Shown here: positions 1 through 8,110 of the stretch, piece after piece | How positions within the stretch are numbered: the first letter of the stretch is position 1 | How the letters are laid out: the number at the start of each line of letters is the position of its first letter | DNA from: Sneathiella sp. P13V-1 | GTDB taxonomy: Bacteria > Pseudomonadota > Alphaproteobacteria > Sneathiellales > Sneathiellaceae | DNA: 64,000 nt | NCBI RefSeq assembly: GCF_015143595.1 | Contig: NZ_WYEU01000002.1 | Location: 682,001 to 746,000, forward strand | Reading direction: 5' to 3' | Notes under the pieces: generated by a model | Database searches by the model: none | Told to the model about the DNA's origin: nothing | The model's input: the letters and a program-made list of their open reading frames with translations, nothing else | Position numbers and translations under genes: made by a program

Positions 1-46
1 AGGCGGAGCGTTGGCTCGCGCCGAATTTGGGGTATGACCGGGGCCG

Positions 47-79
47 ATAATCACAATCACCTGACAGAATTGTGATTAT
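47..79. promoter_or_regulatory. Perfect 11-bp inverted repeat upstream of the YHS gene
   Basis: Arms ATAATCACAAT (47-57) and ATTGTGATTAT (69-79) are perfect reverse complements with an 11-nt spacer, so arm centres sit two helical turns apart. It lies 55 bp before the YHS start. It could be an operator, or the AT-rich terminator stem of a gene ending left of the window. No clean T-run follows, which weakens the terminator reading. Confidence 0.4.
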
Positions 80-133
80 ATTTCCCAATCATTTTGTGTG
101 ATTTTCGGAGCATGTTTTTCATGGGAGAGATAC

Positions 134-595
134 ATGTTCCGAAAGTTCACAACTGTTTTTGCCTTCCTTATCCTGTTTGCAGGTACAAATACGGCCTTCG
201 CTTTTGAGGAAATAAATACCGGCTATTTCAACGACCTGGCCCTGCATGGTTTTGATAGCGCAGGTTATCACACAAGCGGTAAAGCCATGGAAGGAACAGG
301 AGATCTGGTCTTTAATTGGAAAGGGGCTGAATGGCGCTTTGCCAATAAAGAAAGCCGTGATCTGTTCGCAGCAAACCCTGAAAAATACTCCCCACAGTAT
401 GGCGGATATTGTTCCAATCAAATGAGCCTTGGAAATCTGGCGGATGTTGATCCGGGGGTTTGGCTTATTCACAAGGAAAAACTCTATTTCTTCGGACATC
501 AGGCTGGCAAAGATCGCTGGCTTCGCACCGGTGTGGATGCGCGCATTCAGGATGCGGAAAAGAACTGGAAAAAGTATCTGGCGCAGAAAAACTAA
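134..595 (+). CDS. Secreted YHS domain-containing protein
   Basis: Small exported protein of 153 residues. The first 22 or so residues form a signal peptide (basic MFRKF, hydrophobic core, AFAFEE cleavage region). The mature part carries a YHS-type domain: a 'LALHGFDSAGYHTSGKA' start, a core with 'WRFANKESRDLFAANPEKY' and a 'YGGYCSNQMS' segment. YHS domains in this setting are thought to bind metal or haem-like ligands in the periplasm, but no function is established for this form. I chose the ATG at 134 over an in-frame GTG at 98 because the signal peptide begins there and GGGAGAG sits just upstream. It stands alone, 72 bp before the next gene. Confidence 0.8.
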   Translation: MFRKFTTVFAFLILFAGTNTAFAFEEINTGYFNDLALHGFDSAGYHTSGKAMEGTGDLVFNWKGAEWRFANKESRDLFAANPEKYSPQYGGYCSNQMSLGNLADVDPGVWLIHKEKLYFFGHQAGKDRWLRTGVDARIQDAEKNWKKYLAQKN

Positions 596-667
596 ACGTC
601 TACTTGTCTTCAATCTTCCCTGTCGTTACGTTCAACCCCACAGTTTGATTTACGACAGGGATTAATC

Positions 668-1600
668 ATGAAAGTTATCGGCTACGAAGAAGCGGATTCT
701 AAACTCAACTGGTCAGAAATGGCCGATGCCATGGAAGCCGGACATAAGCTGGAACCTGCAGAAATTGGGGATCTTCTTCTTGCGAAAGGGGATCGCAGTA
801 TCCTGAACCGGGCCGCCTGGATTGATGGCATGGGGATTGCCCTGAAATCCGTTACGATCTTTCCTGAAAACAATAATCGCGTACCGCCAATCCCGTCCAT
901 TCAAGGGGCGATGTTTGTCTTTGATTCAGATACGGGCGCCCTTGAAGCCATCGTTGATGGTCCGTTGGTGACCAAATGGAAAACAGCAGGGGATAGTGTC
1001 TTGGGTGCACGTCTCTTGGCGCGGAAAGACAGCGAAAATTATTTGGTGGTTGGTGCTGGAACTGTGGCCAAAACACTGTTGCAGGCGTACCGGGAAGTTT
1101 TCCCGTCATTGAAGAAATTTACTGTTTGGAACCGAAGCAAGGGCCGAGCAGAAGAGCTGGCCGAAGAAATGAAATCAGAAGGTTTTGAGCTGATTGTGGC
1201 AGATGATCTGGAAGCCGCAGCTCGTGAAGCCGACATCATTTCTACGGCCACAATGGCAAAAGAACCGGTATTGAAGGGTGAATGGGTGCAGGAAGGCACA
1301 CATGTTGACCTTATTGGCGCGTTTCGACCTGATATGCGTGAAGCGGATGATGACTTGATGTTGAAAGGGCGTTTGTTTGTGGACGCCCGCGAAACAACTA
1401 TTGGCGAAATTGGAGAGTTGATGATCCCGATGGCGGCGGGTTTGTTCGCTGATGATCACGTGGTGGCGGATTTCAGGGATCTTTGCAATGGCGCACCCGG
1501 CAGGGGGGCAGATAGTGAAATTACCCTGTTTAAAAATGGTGGCGGAGCACATCTGGATTTGATGACCGCCCGTATGATCGTTGAGAAGATGAACTCATGA
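668..1600 (+). CDS. Ornithine cyclodeaminase / mu-crystallin family protein
   Basis: A 310-residue NAD(P)-dependent enzyme of the ornithine cyclodeaminase/mu-crystallin family. Members deaminate or reduce amino acids and imines, for example ornithine cyclodeaminase, alanine dehydrogenase and ketimine reductases. A Rossmann region near residues 120-200 has 'LVVGAGTVAKTLLQAY', and the C-terminal part has the family's 'HVDLIGAFRPDMREAD' and 'VDARETTIGEIGE' stretches. Which substrate is used cannot be read from sequence. AGGG lies 8 nt upstream of the ATG. The stop overlaps the next start as ATGA, so it is translationally coupled to a LysE-family exporter. An amino acid or its cyclic product is therefore a reasonable guess for the pathway. 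Confidence 0.85.
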   Translation: MKVIGYEEADSKLNWSEMADAMEAGHKLEPAEIGDLLLAKGDRSILNRAAWIDGMGIALKSVTIFPENNNRVPPIPSIQGAMFVFDSDTGALEAIVDGPLVTKWKTAGDSVLGARLLARKDSENYLVVGAGTVAKTLLQAYREVFPSLKKFTVWNRSKGRAEELAEEMKSEGFELIVADDLEAAAREADIISTATMAKEPVLKGEWVQEGTHVDLIGAFRPDMREADDDLMLKGRLFVDARETTIGEIGELMIPMAAGLFADDHVVADFRDLCNGAPGRGADSEITLFKNGGGAHLDLMTARMIVEKMNS

Positions 1601-2205
1601 CAATTGAATTTCTCCTGACATCTCTTGTCGTGGTTCTGCTTCCTGGCACAGGTGTGATCTACACTTTGGCTGTGGGGCTCGGGCGTGGTTTTAAGGCAAG
1701 CGTTGCGGCGGCTTTTGGATGCACGATGGGCATTCTACCCGCAGCAATTGCCAGTATCGTTGGGCTTTCCGCACTTCTGCACACAAGCGCCCTTGCGTTT
1801 CAGGTTATCAAATATCTTGGGGTGGTTTATCTGTTTTACATGGCATGGAACATCTTGAAAGATGGTGGCGCCATGGATGTCAAAGAGGAGAAAACGTCAA
1901 AAAGCTATGGAAAGATTGCGGTCACGGGAACGCTCATTAATGTTCTCAATCCAAAATTGTCTCTTTTCTTTCTTGCCTTCTTGCCGCAATTTATTTCGGC
2001 CAATTCTAGCAATGTGACGATGGATCTCGTCTCCCTTGCCCTGGTGTTTATGGCAATGACCTTTGCCGTCTTTGTCATCTATGGCGCATTTGCGGCAGCG
2101 GCCCGTGACTACGTGATTTCGCGGCCCAATGTCATGAATTGGATCAAAAGAAGCTTTGCGGGTGCCTTTGGGTTCCTTGGCTTGAAATTGGCCTTTTCTG
2201 ACTAA
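1597..2205 (+). CDS. LysE/RhtB family amino-acid exporter
   Basis: A 202-residue inner-membrane protein of the LysE/RhtB translocator family, which exports amino acids such as lysine, homoserine or threonine. Family signature 'VVLLPGTGVIYTLAVGLGRG' is near the N-terminus (residues about 12-31), followed by about six hydrophobic segments and the conserved 'NVLNPKLSLFFLAFLPQF' loop near residue 115. The start codon overlaps the upstream cyclodeaminase-like gene by 4 bp, implying coupled expression. A strong hairpin terminator follows directly. The exported compound is unknown. Release of an amino acid handled by the upstream enzyme is an inference from gene order. Confidence 0.88.
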   Translation: MTIEFLLTSLVVVLLPGTGVIYTLAVGLGRGFKASVAAAFGCTMGILPAAIASIVGLSALLHTSALAFQVIKYLGVVYLFYMAWNILKDGGAMDVKEEKTSKSYGKIAVTGTLINVLNPKLSLFFLAFLPQFISANSSNVTMDLVSLALVFMAMTFAVFVIYGAFAAAARDYVISRPNVMNWIKRSFAGAFGFLGLKLAFSD

Positions 2206-2206
2206 T

Positions 2207-2236
2207 AAAAAAGCCCTCCTAGTAGGAGGGCTTTTT
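2207..2236. terminator. Bidirectional intrinsic terminator
   Basis: Stem AAAAAGCCCTCCT / AGGAGGGCTTTTT with a T-run on both strands. It sits exactly between the convergent LysE and oxoprolinase genes and can end transcription from both sides. Confidence 0.93.
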
Positions 2237-2238
2237 GT

Positions 2239-5200
2239 TTAAGCTTTGCCATAGCCCCCGCCACTTGGGGTGTGGATGACGAAGATATCACCCGGCATCA
2301 TTTCAGCTTTGTCACGGCCTTCCATCAGGTCTTTGGTGCCATTGGCACGCTCGATCCATTGTTTGCCGACTTCACCATTTGCACCTCCGTTCAGCCCAAA
2401 AGGCTCAACTGTTCGGTGACTGGAGAGAAGGGCGGCCGTCATTTGCTCGTTGAAACGAAGTTTGCGGATTGCGCCATCACCGCCTTTATGGGCGCCGCTG
2501 CCGCCAGACCCACGACGAATTTCAAAATCCATCAACGTAATCGGGAAACGCCATTCCAGAACTTCGGGGTCCGTGAGGCGGGCGTTGGTCATGTGGGTGT
2601 GAACCGTGGTGCCATCAAATGTTGGCCCGGCGCCTGAACCACCACAGATGGTTTCGTAATACTGATAGGTATCATTGCCGAAGGTGAAGTTATTCATGGT
2701 ACCTTGCGCCGCTGACATAACCCCTAAAGCACCGAATAGGGTATCCGTAAGGCACTGGCTTGTTTCCACATTTCCGGCGACAACCGCAGCGGGATATTCA
2801 GGGGACAGCATGGAACCTTCCGGCACGATAATATCCAGTGGCTTCAGGCAGCCCGCATTTAGTGGAATATCGCTGTCCACCAGACACCGGAAGACATATA
2901 GAACAGCTGCTGTTGTCACTGCACGCGGGGCATTGAAGTTGAGCGGATGTTGCCCGCTGGTACCCGTAAAGTCGATGGTGGCGCGGCGGTTTTCTTTGTC
3001 GATGGAGATTTTGACCTTAATTTCATGCCCATCATCCATGGGGTAGGTAAACTCACCGTCTTTCAAAACATCCAGAACCCGGCGGACGCTTTCTTCCGCG
3101 TTGTCCTGAACATGCCCCATATAGGCGTGCACCACATCAATGCCGAAATGCTCAACCATTTTGCGAAGTTCCTGAATGCCTTTTTCACAGGCGGCGATCT
3201 GTGCTTTCAGGTCAGCAATATTCTGGTGGGTGTTTCGAGATGGATATGCTCCGGACTTCAGAATTTCCGTAATTTCTTCTTCAAGGAAGCGTCCGCCGTC
3301 AACCAGCAGGATATTATCCAGAAGAACACCTTCTTCTTCCACAGTACGGCTGTCAGGAGGCATGGAGCCGGGGGTGAGGCCGCCAATATCTGCGTGATGT
3401 CCTCGGCTCGCCACATAGAACAGGATATCCTTGTCGTTATCGTCAAAAACTGGCGTGATCACAGTAACGTCTGGCAGGTGCGTACCGCCGTTATAGGGCG
3501 CGTTCAATACAAAGACGTCACCCGCCTTCATCACATTTCCATGTTTTCGAATGACAGATTTGATACTTTCCGACATGGATCCCAGGTGCACAGGCATATG
3601 AGGGGCGTTCGCAATCAGATCGCCGTTCAGATCGAAAATCGCACAAGAGAAATCAAGCCGTTCCTTGATATTGACGGAATAGGCGGTTTTCTCAAGCACC
3701 GTTCCCATCTGTTCTGCGACATTCATAAAGAGGTTGTTGAACACCTCCAGCATGACTGGATCAACACTGGTTCCAATGGCCTTATCACGCTTGATCTCTT
3801 CCACGCGTTCCAGATACAGGTCACCTAATGGGGTAAGCTCGGCTTGCCAACCGGGTTCGATGACGTTGGTGCCGGTTTTCTCTATGATAACAGCGGGACC
3901 TTTTACCTTTTGTCCGGGCTGCATACGATCCCGATCGTAGAAATCACAATTCTTGTATGCATTACCAAAAAAGATCGGTTGGTTCGCAATTGATACTGCG
4001 TCATCTTCGGCTTTAACATCAGAGACAAGGGATGCATTGACCTTTTCAGCAAGGCCGACGACCTCAACCGCGACAGCTTCGATAATCAACTTTTTCTCAG
4101 GGCTAATGAAGCCATAACGCTGCTGATGTGCGGCTTCAAATTCCGCCTTTGCGGCGGCGACATTCCCTTCGGAAACGAACATACTGCTGTCGGATCCATC
4201 ATAACGAAGATGCAGCTTCCGCTCTACTTTCAGGCGGTTATCCGGCACATCCTGTTGTTTGAGGTCTTCAATGCCTGCGGCGGCGAGTTCATCAATTTCA
4301 GTAGCTGCTATTTTGAGGCTTGAAGCATCAAGTGGCAATTCGACAGATTTCTCTTTTAAGGATCGTTGATCCGCGAGACCCATGCCAAAGGCGGAAAGAA
4401 CTCCTGCATATGGGTGCAGCAAGATGCGCGACATACCTAAGCTGTCGGCAACCAGACAGGCATGTTGACCGCCAGCGCCACCAAATGATGTCAGAACATA
4501 TTCTGACACATCATAGCCGCGCTGAACCGAGATTTTCTTGATGGCATTTGCCATATTCTCAACCGCAATGGTCAGGAAACCGGAGGCAACTTCCTCAGGA
4601 GACTGATTTCCGCCAGTGGCGTCGTTGATTTCATCTGTAAGGGTTTTGAACTTCTGCCGGACAACGTCCACATCCAATGGCTGATCCGCGTTCGGGCCAA
4701 AAACAGGAGGGAAGAAATCAGGGCTTAGCTTACCTAACATGACGTTACAGTCTGTAACGGTAAGCGGTCCGCCTTTGCGGTAACAGGCTGGGCCGGGATT
4801 TGCGCCGGCACTGTCTGGTCCAACGCGATAGCGGGATCCATCAAAATGCAGGATCGAGCCGCCACCTGCAGCCACCGTATTAATCAGCATCATCGGTGCG
4901 CGCATCCGTACACCGGCAACTTCGGTTTCAAAGGTGCGCTCAAACTCCCCGCCGAAGTGGGACACATCAGTAGACGTGCCGCCCATATCAAAGCCAATGA
5001 CTTTATCAAAACCAGCCAGTGAAGATGTCTCCACCATGCCCACAACACCGCCAGCGGGGCCGGATAGAATGGCGTCTTTTCCTTGAAATAGACGGGCATC
5101 GGTTAGGCCGCCGTTTGACTGCATGAACATGAGGCGGCTATCCCCAAGTTCACTTGCCACTTGATCCACATAACGCCGAAGAATAGGGGAGAGATACGCA

Positions 5201-5859
5201 TCCACAACTGTTGTATCGCCTCGGCTGACCATTTTCATCAAAGGGCTGGTCTCGTGGCTGGTGGAAACCTGCGTAAAGCCGATCTCCTTGGCAAGGTCAG
5301 CTAACTTCTTTTCGTGATCAGTAAATCGATATCCGTGTATCAGGACAATGGCGCAGGTCCGAATACCCCTATCATAAACGGCCTGTAACTCTTTACGGGC
5401 CTCAATCAGATCCAGCGGTATTTCGATGTCACCGTGGGCGGTAACCCGCTCTGTAACCTCTACCACTTCCTCATAGAGCATTTCGGGAAGATCGATTTTC
5501 AATGCAAACAGTTTTGGGCGTGTTTGATAGCCTATGCGCAGAACATCTTTGAAGCCTTTGGTGGTAACAAGAAGTGTCCGCTCTCCCTTCCGCTCCAACA
5601 GGGCGTTGGTAGCAACGGTTGTTCCCATTTTGACAGCGGAAATTCTCTTGGAAGGGATTTGTTCGTTTGGCTCAATTTTGAGTAGGTCGCGAATGCCCTG
5701 GATCGCGGCATCTTTATATTGTTCTGGATTTTCACTTAATAGTTTGTGGGTGAGAATATTACCCTCGGGATCTTTTGCCACTAGATCAGTAAATGTGCCC
5801 CCGCGATCAATCCAGAACTGCCACTGCTTTTCTTCGGACGGTGTTGTCTCTGTCGCCAT
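2239..5859 (-). CDS. Fused hydantoinase A/B-type 5-oxoprolinase (ATP-hydrolysing)
   Basis: A 1206-residue single-chain enzyme joining the HyuA (residues about 12-690) and HyuB (about 700-1205) modules. This is the layout of ATP-dependent 5-oxoprolinase, which opens 5-oxo-L-proline to glutamate in glutathione turnover. The N-terminus has 'FWIDRGGTFTDLVAKDP', the actin-like fold has 'GFDMGGTSTDVSHFGGEF', and the B part begins near 'VDPVMLEVFNNLFMNVAEQ' and ends in 'GDIFVIHTPSGGGYGKA'. Length matches the fused eukaryotic/bacterial form. A related hydantoin or N-methylhydantoin substrate cannot be excluded. AGGG precedes the ATG. It follows a nucleotide cyclase gene by 23 bp on the same strand, so the two probably share a transcript. 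Confidence 0.88.
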   Translation of the reverse strand: MATETTPSEEKQWQFWIDRGGTFTDLVAKDPEGNILTHKLLSENPEQYKDAAIQGIRDLLKIEPNEQIPSKRISAVKMGTTVATNALLERKGERTLLVTTKGFKDVLRIGYQTRPKLFALKIDLPEMLYEEVVEVTERVTAHGDIEIPLDLIEARKELQAVYDRGIRTCAIVLIHGYRFTDHEKKLADLAKEIGFTQVSTSHETSPLMKMVSRGDTTVVDAYLSPILRRYVDQVASELGDSRLMFMQSNGGLTDARLFQGKDAILSGPAGGVVGMVETSSLAGFDKVIGFDMGGTSTDVSHFGGEFERTFETEVAGVRMRAPMMLINTVAAGGGSILHFDGSRYRVGPDSAGANPGPACYRKGGPLTVTDCNVMLGKLSPDFFPPVFGPNADQPLDVDVVRQKFKTLTDEINDATGGNQSPEEVASGFLTIAVENMANAIKKISVQRGYDVSEYVLTSFGGAGGQHACLVADSLGMSRILLHPYAGVLSAFGMGLADQRSLKEKSVELPLDASSLKIAATEIDELAAAGIEDLKQQDVPDNRLKVERKLHLRYDGSDSSMFVSEGNVAAAKAEFEAAHQQRYGFISPEKKLIIEAVAVEVVGLAEKVNASLVSDVKAEDDAVSIANQPIFFGNAYKNCDFYDRDRMQPGQKVKGPAVIIEKTGTNVIEPGWQAELTPLGDLYLERVEEIKRDKAIGTSVDPVMLEVFNNLFMNVAEQMGTVLEKTAYSVNIKERLDFSCAIFDLNGDLIANAPHMPVHLGSMSESIKSVIRKHGNVMKAGDVFVLNAPYNGGTHLPDVTVITPVFDDNDKDILFYVASRGHHADIGGLTPGSMPPDSRTVEEEGVLLDNILLVDGGRFLEEEITEILKSGAYPSRNTHQNIADLKAQIAACEKGIQELRKMVEHFGIDVVHAYMGHVQDNAEESVRRVLDVLKDGEFTYPMDDGHEIKVKISIDKENRRATIDFTGTSGQHPLNFNAPRAVTTAAVLYVFRCLVDSDIPLNAGCLKPLDIIVPEGSMLSPEYPAAVVAGNVETSQCLTDTLFGALGVMSAAQGTMNNFTFGNDTYQYYETICGGSGAGPTFDGTTVHTHMTNARLTDPEVLEWRFPITLMDFEIRRGSGGSGAHKGGDGAIRKLRFNEQMTAALLSSHRTVEPFGLNGGANGEVGKQWIERANGTKDLMEGRDKAEMMPGDIFVIHTPSGGGYGKA

Positions 5860-5882
5860 TACGCTACCCTGATTTATATAAT

Positions 5883-7049
5883 TTATTGAGAGAGTTCGAC
5901 GGAATAAATGCTCTGTTTTTCAGCTATTCCTTTAAGCTCAAATTCCCCTAGATGATTTGTTTTTTCATTTATCTTTGCGGCGAAATCACTGGATAAAACC
6001 AGTGGTTTACCTACATGTTTGGATAGACTTTCTAACCGTGATGTCAGATTAACGGCAGGCCCCATAACAGTGAAGTCTAGGCGGTCCAACGCCCCCACAT
6101 TGCCATAGGTTACCTTTCCAAAATGAAGTCCCATACCAAAGTGAATTTCCGTCGCACCGGTTTCCGCGCGGGATTTGTTTTCTTCAGTGACCTTTTCAAA
6201 AACATCCTTTGCGGCAGACAACGCGGACTGGCAGGCCTCTTCCATTGTGGTTTTGTCATCCACTGGGAAAATAATCAGCACCCCATCACCAATGAATTTC
6301 AGGATTTCACCACCATGGGCTTTTGTGTTGTCGGAAAGGATCTGGAAATAACTGTTGAGAACTTCAAGCAGGCTTTCCTCATCAAGTTGTTCTGTCATTT
6401 CAGTAAAGCCGCGAAGGTCGCTGAACCAAAGCGCAGCCTTGATTGTTTCACTGTCACCACGCTTTACCTGTCCATCCAGAACCCTCTCACCGCTTCGGTG
6501 CCCTACATAGGTGTCAAGCAGGGTAATGGCGACTTTACGGCTCGCATGAACTTCAATGATGGGGGCAATATAACCGATCAGGTCTTCTAACTCTTCGATT
6601 TGCTGATCTGAGAAACCATCAGGATGGGCGGTGACATAGGATAGTATGGGAATAGAGCTGTCCATAAAATCCATTGGCATCATCAGATAATCCGTCAGCC
6701 CCATCTTGGCTTGCTCAAACAGAAGGTTATGGTCTTTCTCAGGATCCAACTCATTCAACCGGCGACGGAAAGGTTTGTGATTTTGATGGACCCACTCAGC
6801 AGGGGATCCAAAGTAAGAGGAGGTTTCTCTAATTCCATGTTGACCGCCCCACTGGACGGCTTTTCTGTCTTCAGATGTCCAGATGTAAGCCCAGATATCG
6901 ATTTGGGGATGAATGGTTTGAAACCCAATGCGAAGGCGATCAATCTGGATGCCAGCCTTGTTGATCTTCTCCGCAAGTTCCTCAATGAACTCAGTAGGAT
7001 CGTGTATAAGGCGACCGGTTTTTAAAATCCAGTTTCGAACCGTTTGCAT
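5883..7049 (-). CDS. Class III adenylate/guanylate cyclase
   Basis: A 388-residue soluble protein with a C-terminal class III cyclase catalytic domain (about residues 200-388) that would make cAMP or cGMP from the nucleoside triphosphate. Metal-binding aspartates are visible in 'FSDLRGFTEMTE' and 'KFIGDGVLIIF'. The transition-state asparagine and arginine are in 'NLTSRLE', so the catalytic set looks intact. The first 190 residues form an N-terminal domain of a type seen with alphaproteobacterial cyclases, probably a GAF-like sensor. No membrane segments are seen. It is the first gene of a likely two-gene unit with the oxoprolinase behind it and is divergent from rfbA. Adenylate versus guanylate specificity is not assigned. 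Confidence 0.87.
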   Translation of the reverse strand: MQTVRNWILKTGRLIHDPTEFIEELAEKINKAGIQIDRLRIGFQTIHPQIDIWAYIWTSEDRKAVQWGGQHGIRETSSYFGSPAEWVHQNHKPFRRRLNELDPEKDHNLLFEQAKMGLTDYLMMPMDFMDSSIPILSYVTAHPDGFSDQQIEELEDLIGYIAPIIEVHASRKVAITLLDTYVGHRSGERVLDGQVKRGDSETIKAALWFSDLRGFTEMTEQLDEESLLEVLNSYFQILSDNTKAHGGEILKFIGDGVLIIFPVDDKTTMEEACQSALSAAKDVFEKVTEENKSRAETGATEIHFGMGLHFGKVTYGNVGALDRLDFTVMGPAVNLTSRLESLSKHVGKPLVLSSDFAAKINEKTNHLGEFELKGIAEKQSIYSVELSQ

Positions 7050-7206
7050 AAACTCTGTTCCACAAAAATTAACTTCTGGCCTCTAAATATCGGTTTAAAG
7101 GCAACAGACATCAAGATTAGTTATGCAGGTAGGTTATAATTGATTGCGATTATTGTCGCCTGTTTCTATCAATCAGGTCATTGCTTAAAAGCGCGTGAGG
7201 GGCATC

Positions 7207-8079
7207 ATGGCACATAAAGGAATTATTCTGGCAGGGGGAACTGGCTCCCGGCTTCATCCGCTGACATTGGGTGTCAGCAAGCAATTGATGCCGATCTATG
7301 ACAAGCCAATGATCTATTATCCACTGTCCACCCTTATGCTGGCTGGTATTCAGGATATTCTGGTGATTACAACTCCCGAGGAGCAGTATCTGTTCCAACG
7401 ACTTTTAGGGGACGGCCACAAATGGGGCTTGAATATCACCTATAAGGAACAGCCATCTCCTGACGGGTTGGCGCAAGCCTTTTTGCTGGGAGAGGAGCAT
7501 ATTGGAAATGATCCATCCGCTTTGATTCTTGGCGATAATATTTTCTATGCCGCCCAATTCAGCCAGTTGCTTGCCAATGCTGTCTCCCGTGAAGTGGGGG
7601 CGACAGTTTTTGGCTATCATGTTGCCAATCCAACTGCCTATGGTGTGGCGGAGTTTGATGAAAATGGCAAGGTGATCGGGGTGGAAGAAAAACCGGATCA
7701 CCCGAAATCCAACTTTGCTATTACGGGTCTTTATTTTTACGACAATCAGGTTGTAGATATGGCCAAATCACTTACGCCGAGCGCCCGTGGGGAGTTGGAA
7801 ATTACAGACCTGAACCGTCTGTATCTGGAACAAGGTCAGTTGCAGATGGAGTTTCTTGGACGTGGCAGCGCGTGGCTCGACACAGGAACTCATGATCATC
7901 TGATGGAAGCATCTTCCTATGTTCAGACGATTGAAAAAAGGCAAGGCCTTAAAATCGCCTGCCCAGAAGAGATCGCCTATGAAAAAGGTTACATCACCGG
8001 TGATCAATTGGAAGAACTTGCAACGCCACTGATTAAAAGCGGATATGGCAGTTATCTGCTGTCATTGTTGAAAGACTAA
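7207..8079 (+). CDS. rfbA: Glucose-1-phosphate thymidylyltransferase
   Basis: A 290-residue nucleotidyltransferase making dTDP-glucose from glucose-1-phosphate and dTTP, the first step to dTDP-rhamnose and related sugars. The N-terminal signature '[16 protein letters not shown]' and '[18 protein letters not shown]' are diagnostic, and 'LGDNIFYA' and '[10 protein letters not shown]' further in also match RmlA. I start it at the ATG at 7207, with GAGGGG just before. An in-frame GTG at 7195 would overlap that ribosome-binding site. The usual partners rfbB, rfbC and rfbD are not adjacent, so the rest of the pathway must lie elsewhere. Confidence 0.93.
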   Translation: MAHKGIILAGGTGSRLHPLTLGVSKQLMPIYDKPMIYYPLSTLMLAGIQDILVITTPEEQYLFQRLLGDGHKWGLNITYKEQPSPDGLAQAFLLGEEHIGNDPSALILGDNIFYAAQFSQLLANAVSREVGATVFGYHVANPTAYGVAEFDENGKVIGVEEKPDHPKSNFAITGLYFYDNQVVDMAKSLTPSARGELEITDLNRLYLEQGQLQMEFLGRGSAWLDTGTHDHLMEASSYVQTIEKRQGLKIACPEEIAYEKGYITGDQLEELATPLIKSGYGSYLLSLLKD

Positions 8080-8083
8080 AGAA

Positions 8084-8110
8084 AAGGCGGCCAATGGCCG
8101 CCTTACTTTT
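8084..8110. terminator. Intrinsic terminator between convergent rfbA and cysNC
   Basis: Stem AAGGCGG..CCGCCTT (8084-8104) with a T-rich tail on the plus strand and TTTTC on the minus strand. It lies between two genes that point at each other. Confidence 0.85.

Noticed and set aside
1-75. Possible 3' end of a gene running in from the left
   Set aside because: Three plus-strand frames are open to stops at 35-37, 48-50 and 73-75. Each is too short to tell which, if any, is coding.
2947-3828. A 293-codon open frame on the plus strand opposite the oxoprolinase gene
   Set aside because: It is fully antisense to a well-conserved gene, has no recognisable motif and no ribosome-binding site, so it is a shadow frame.
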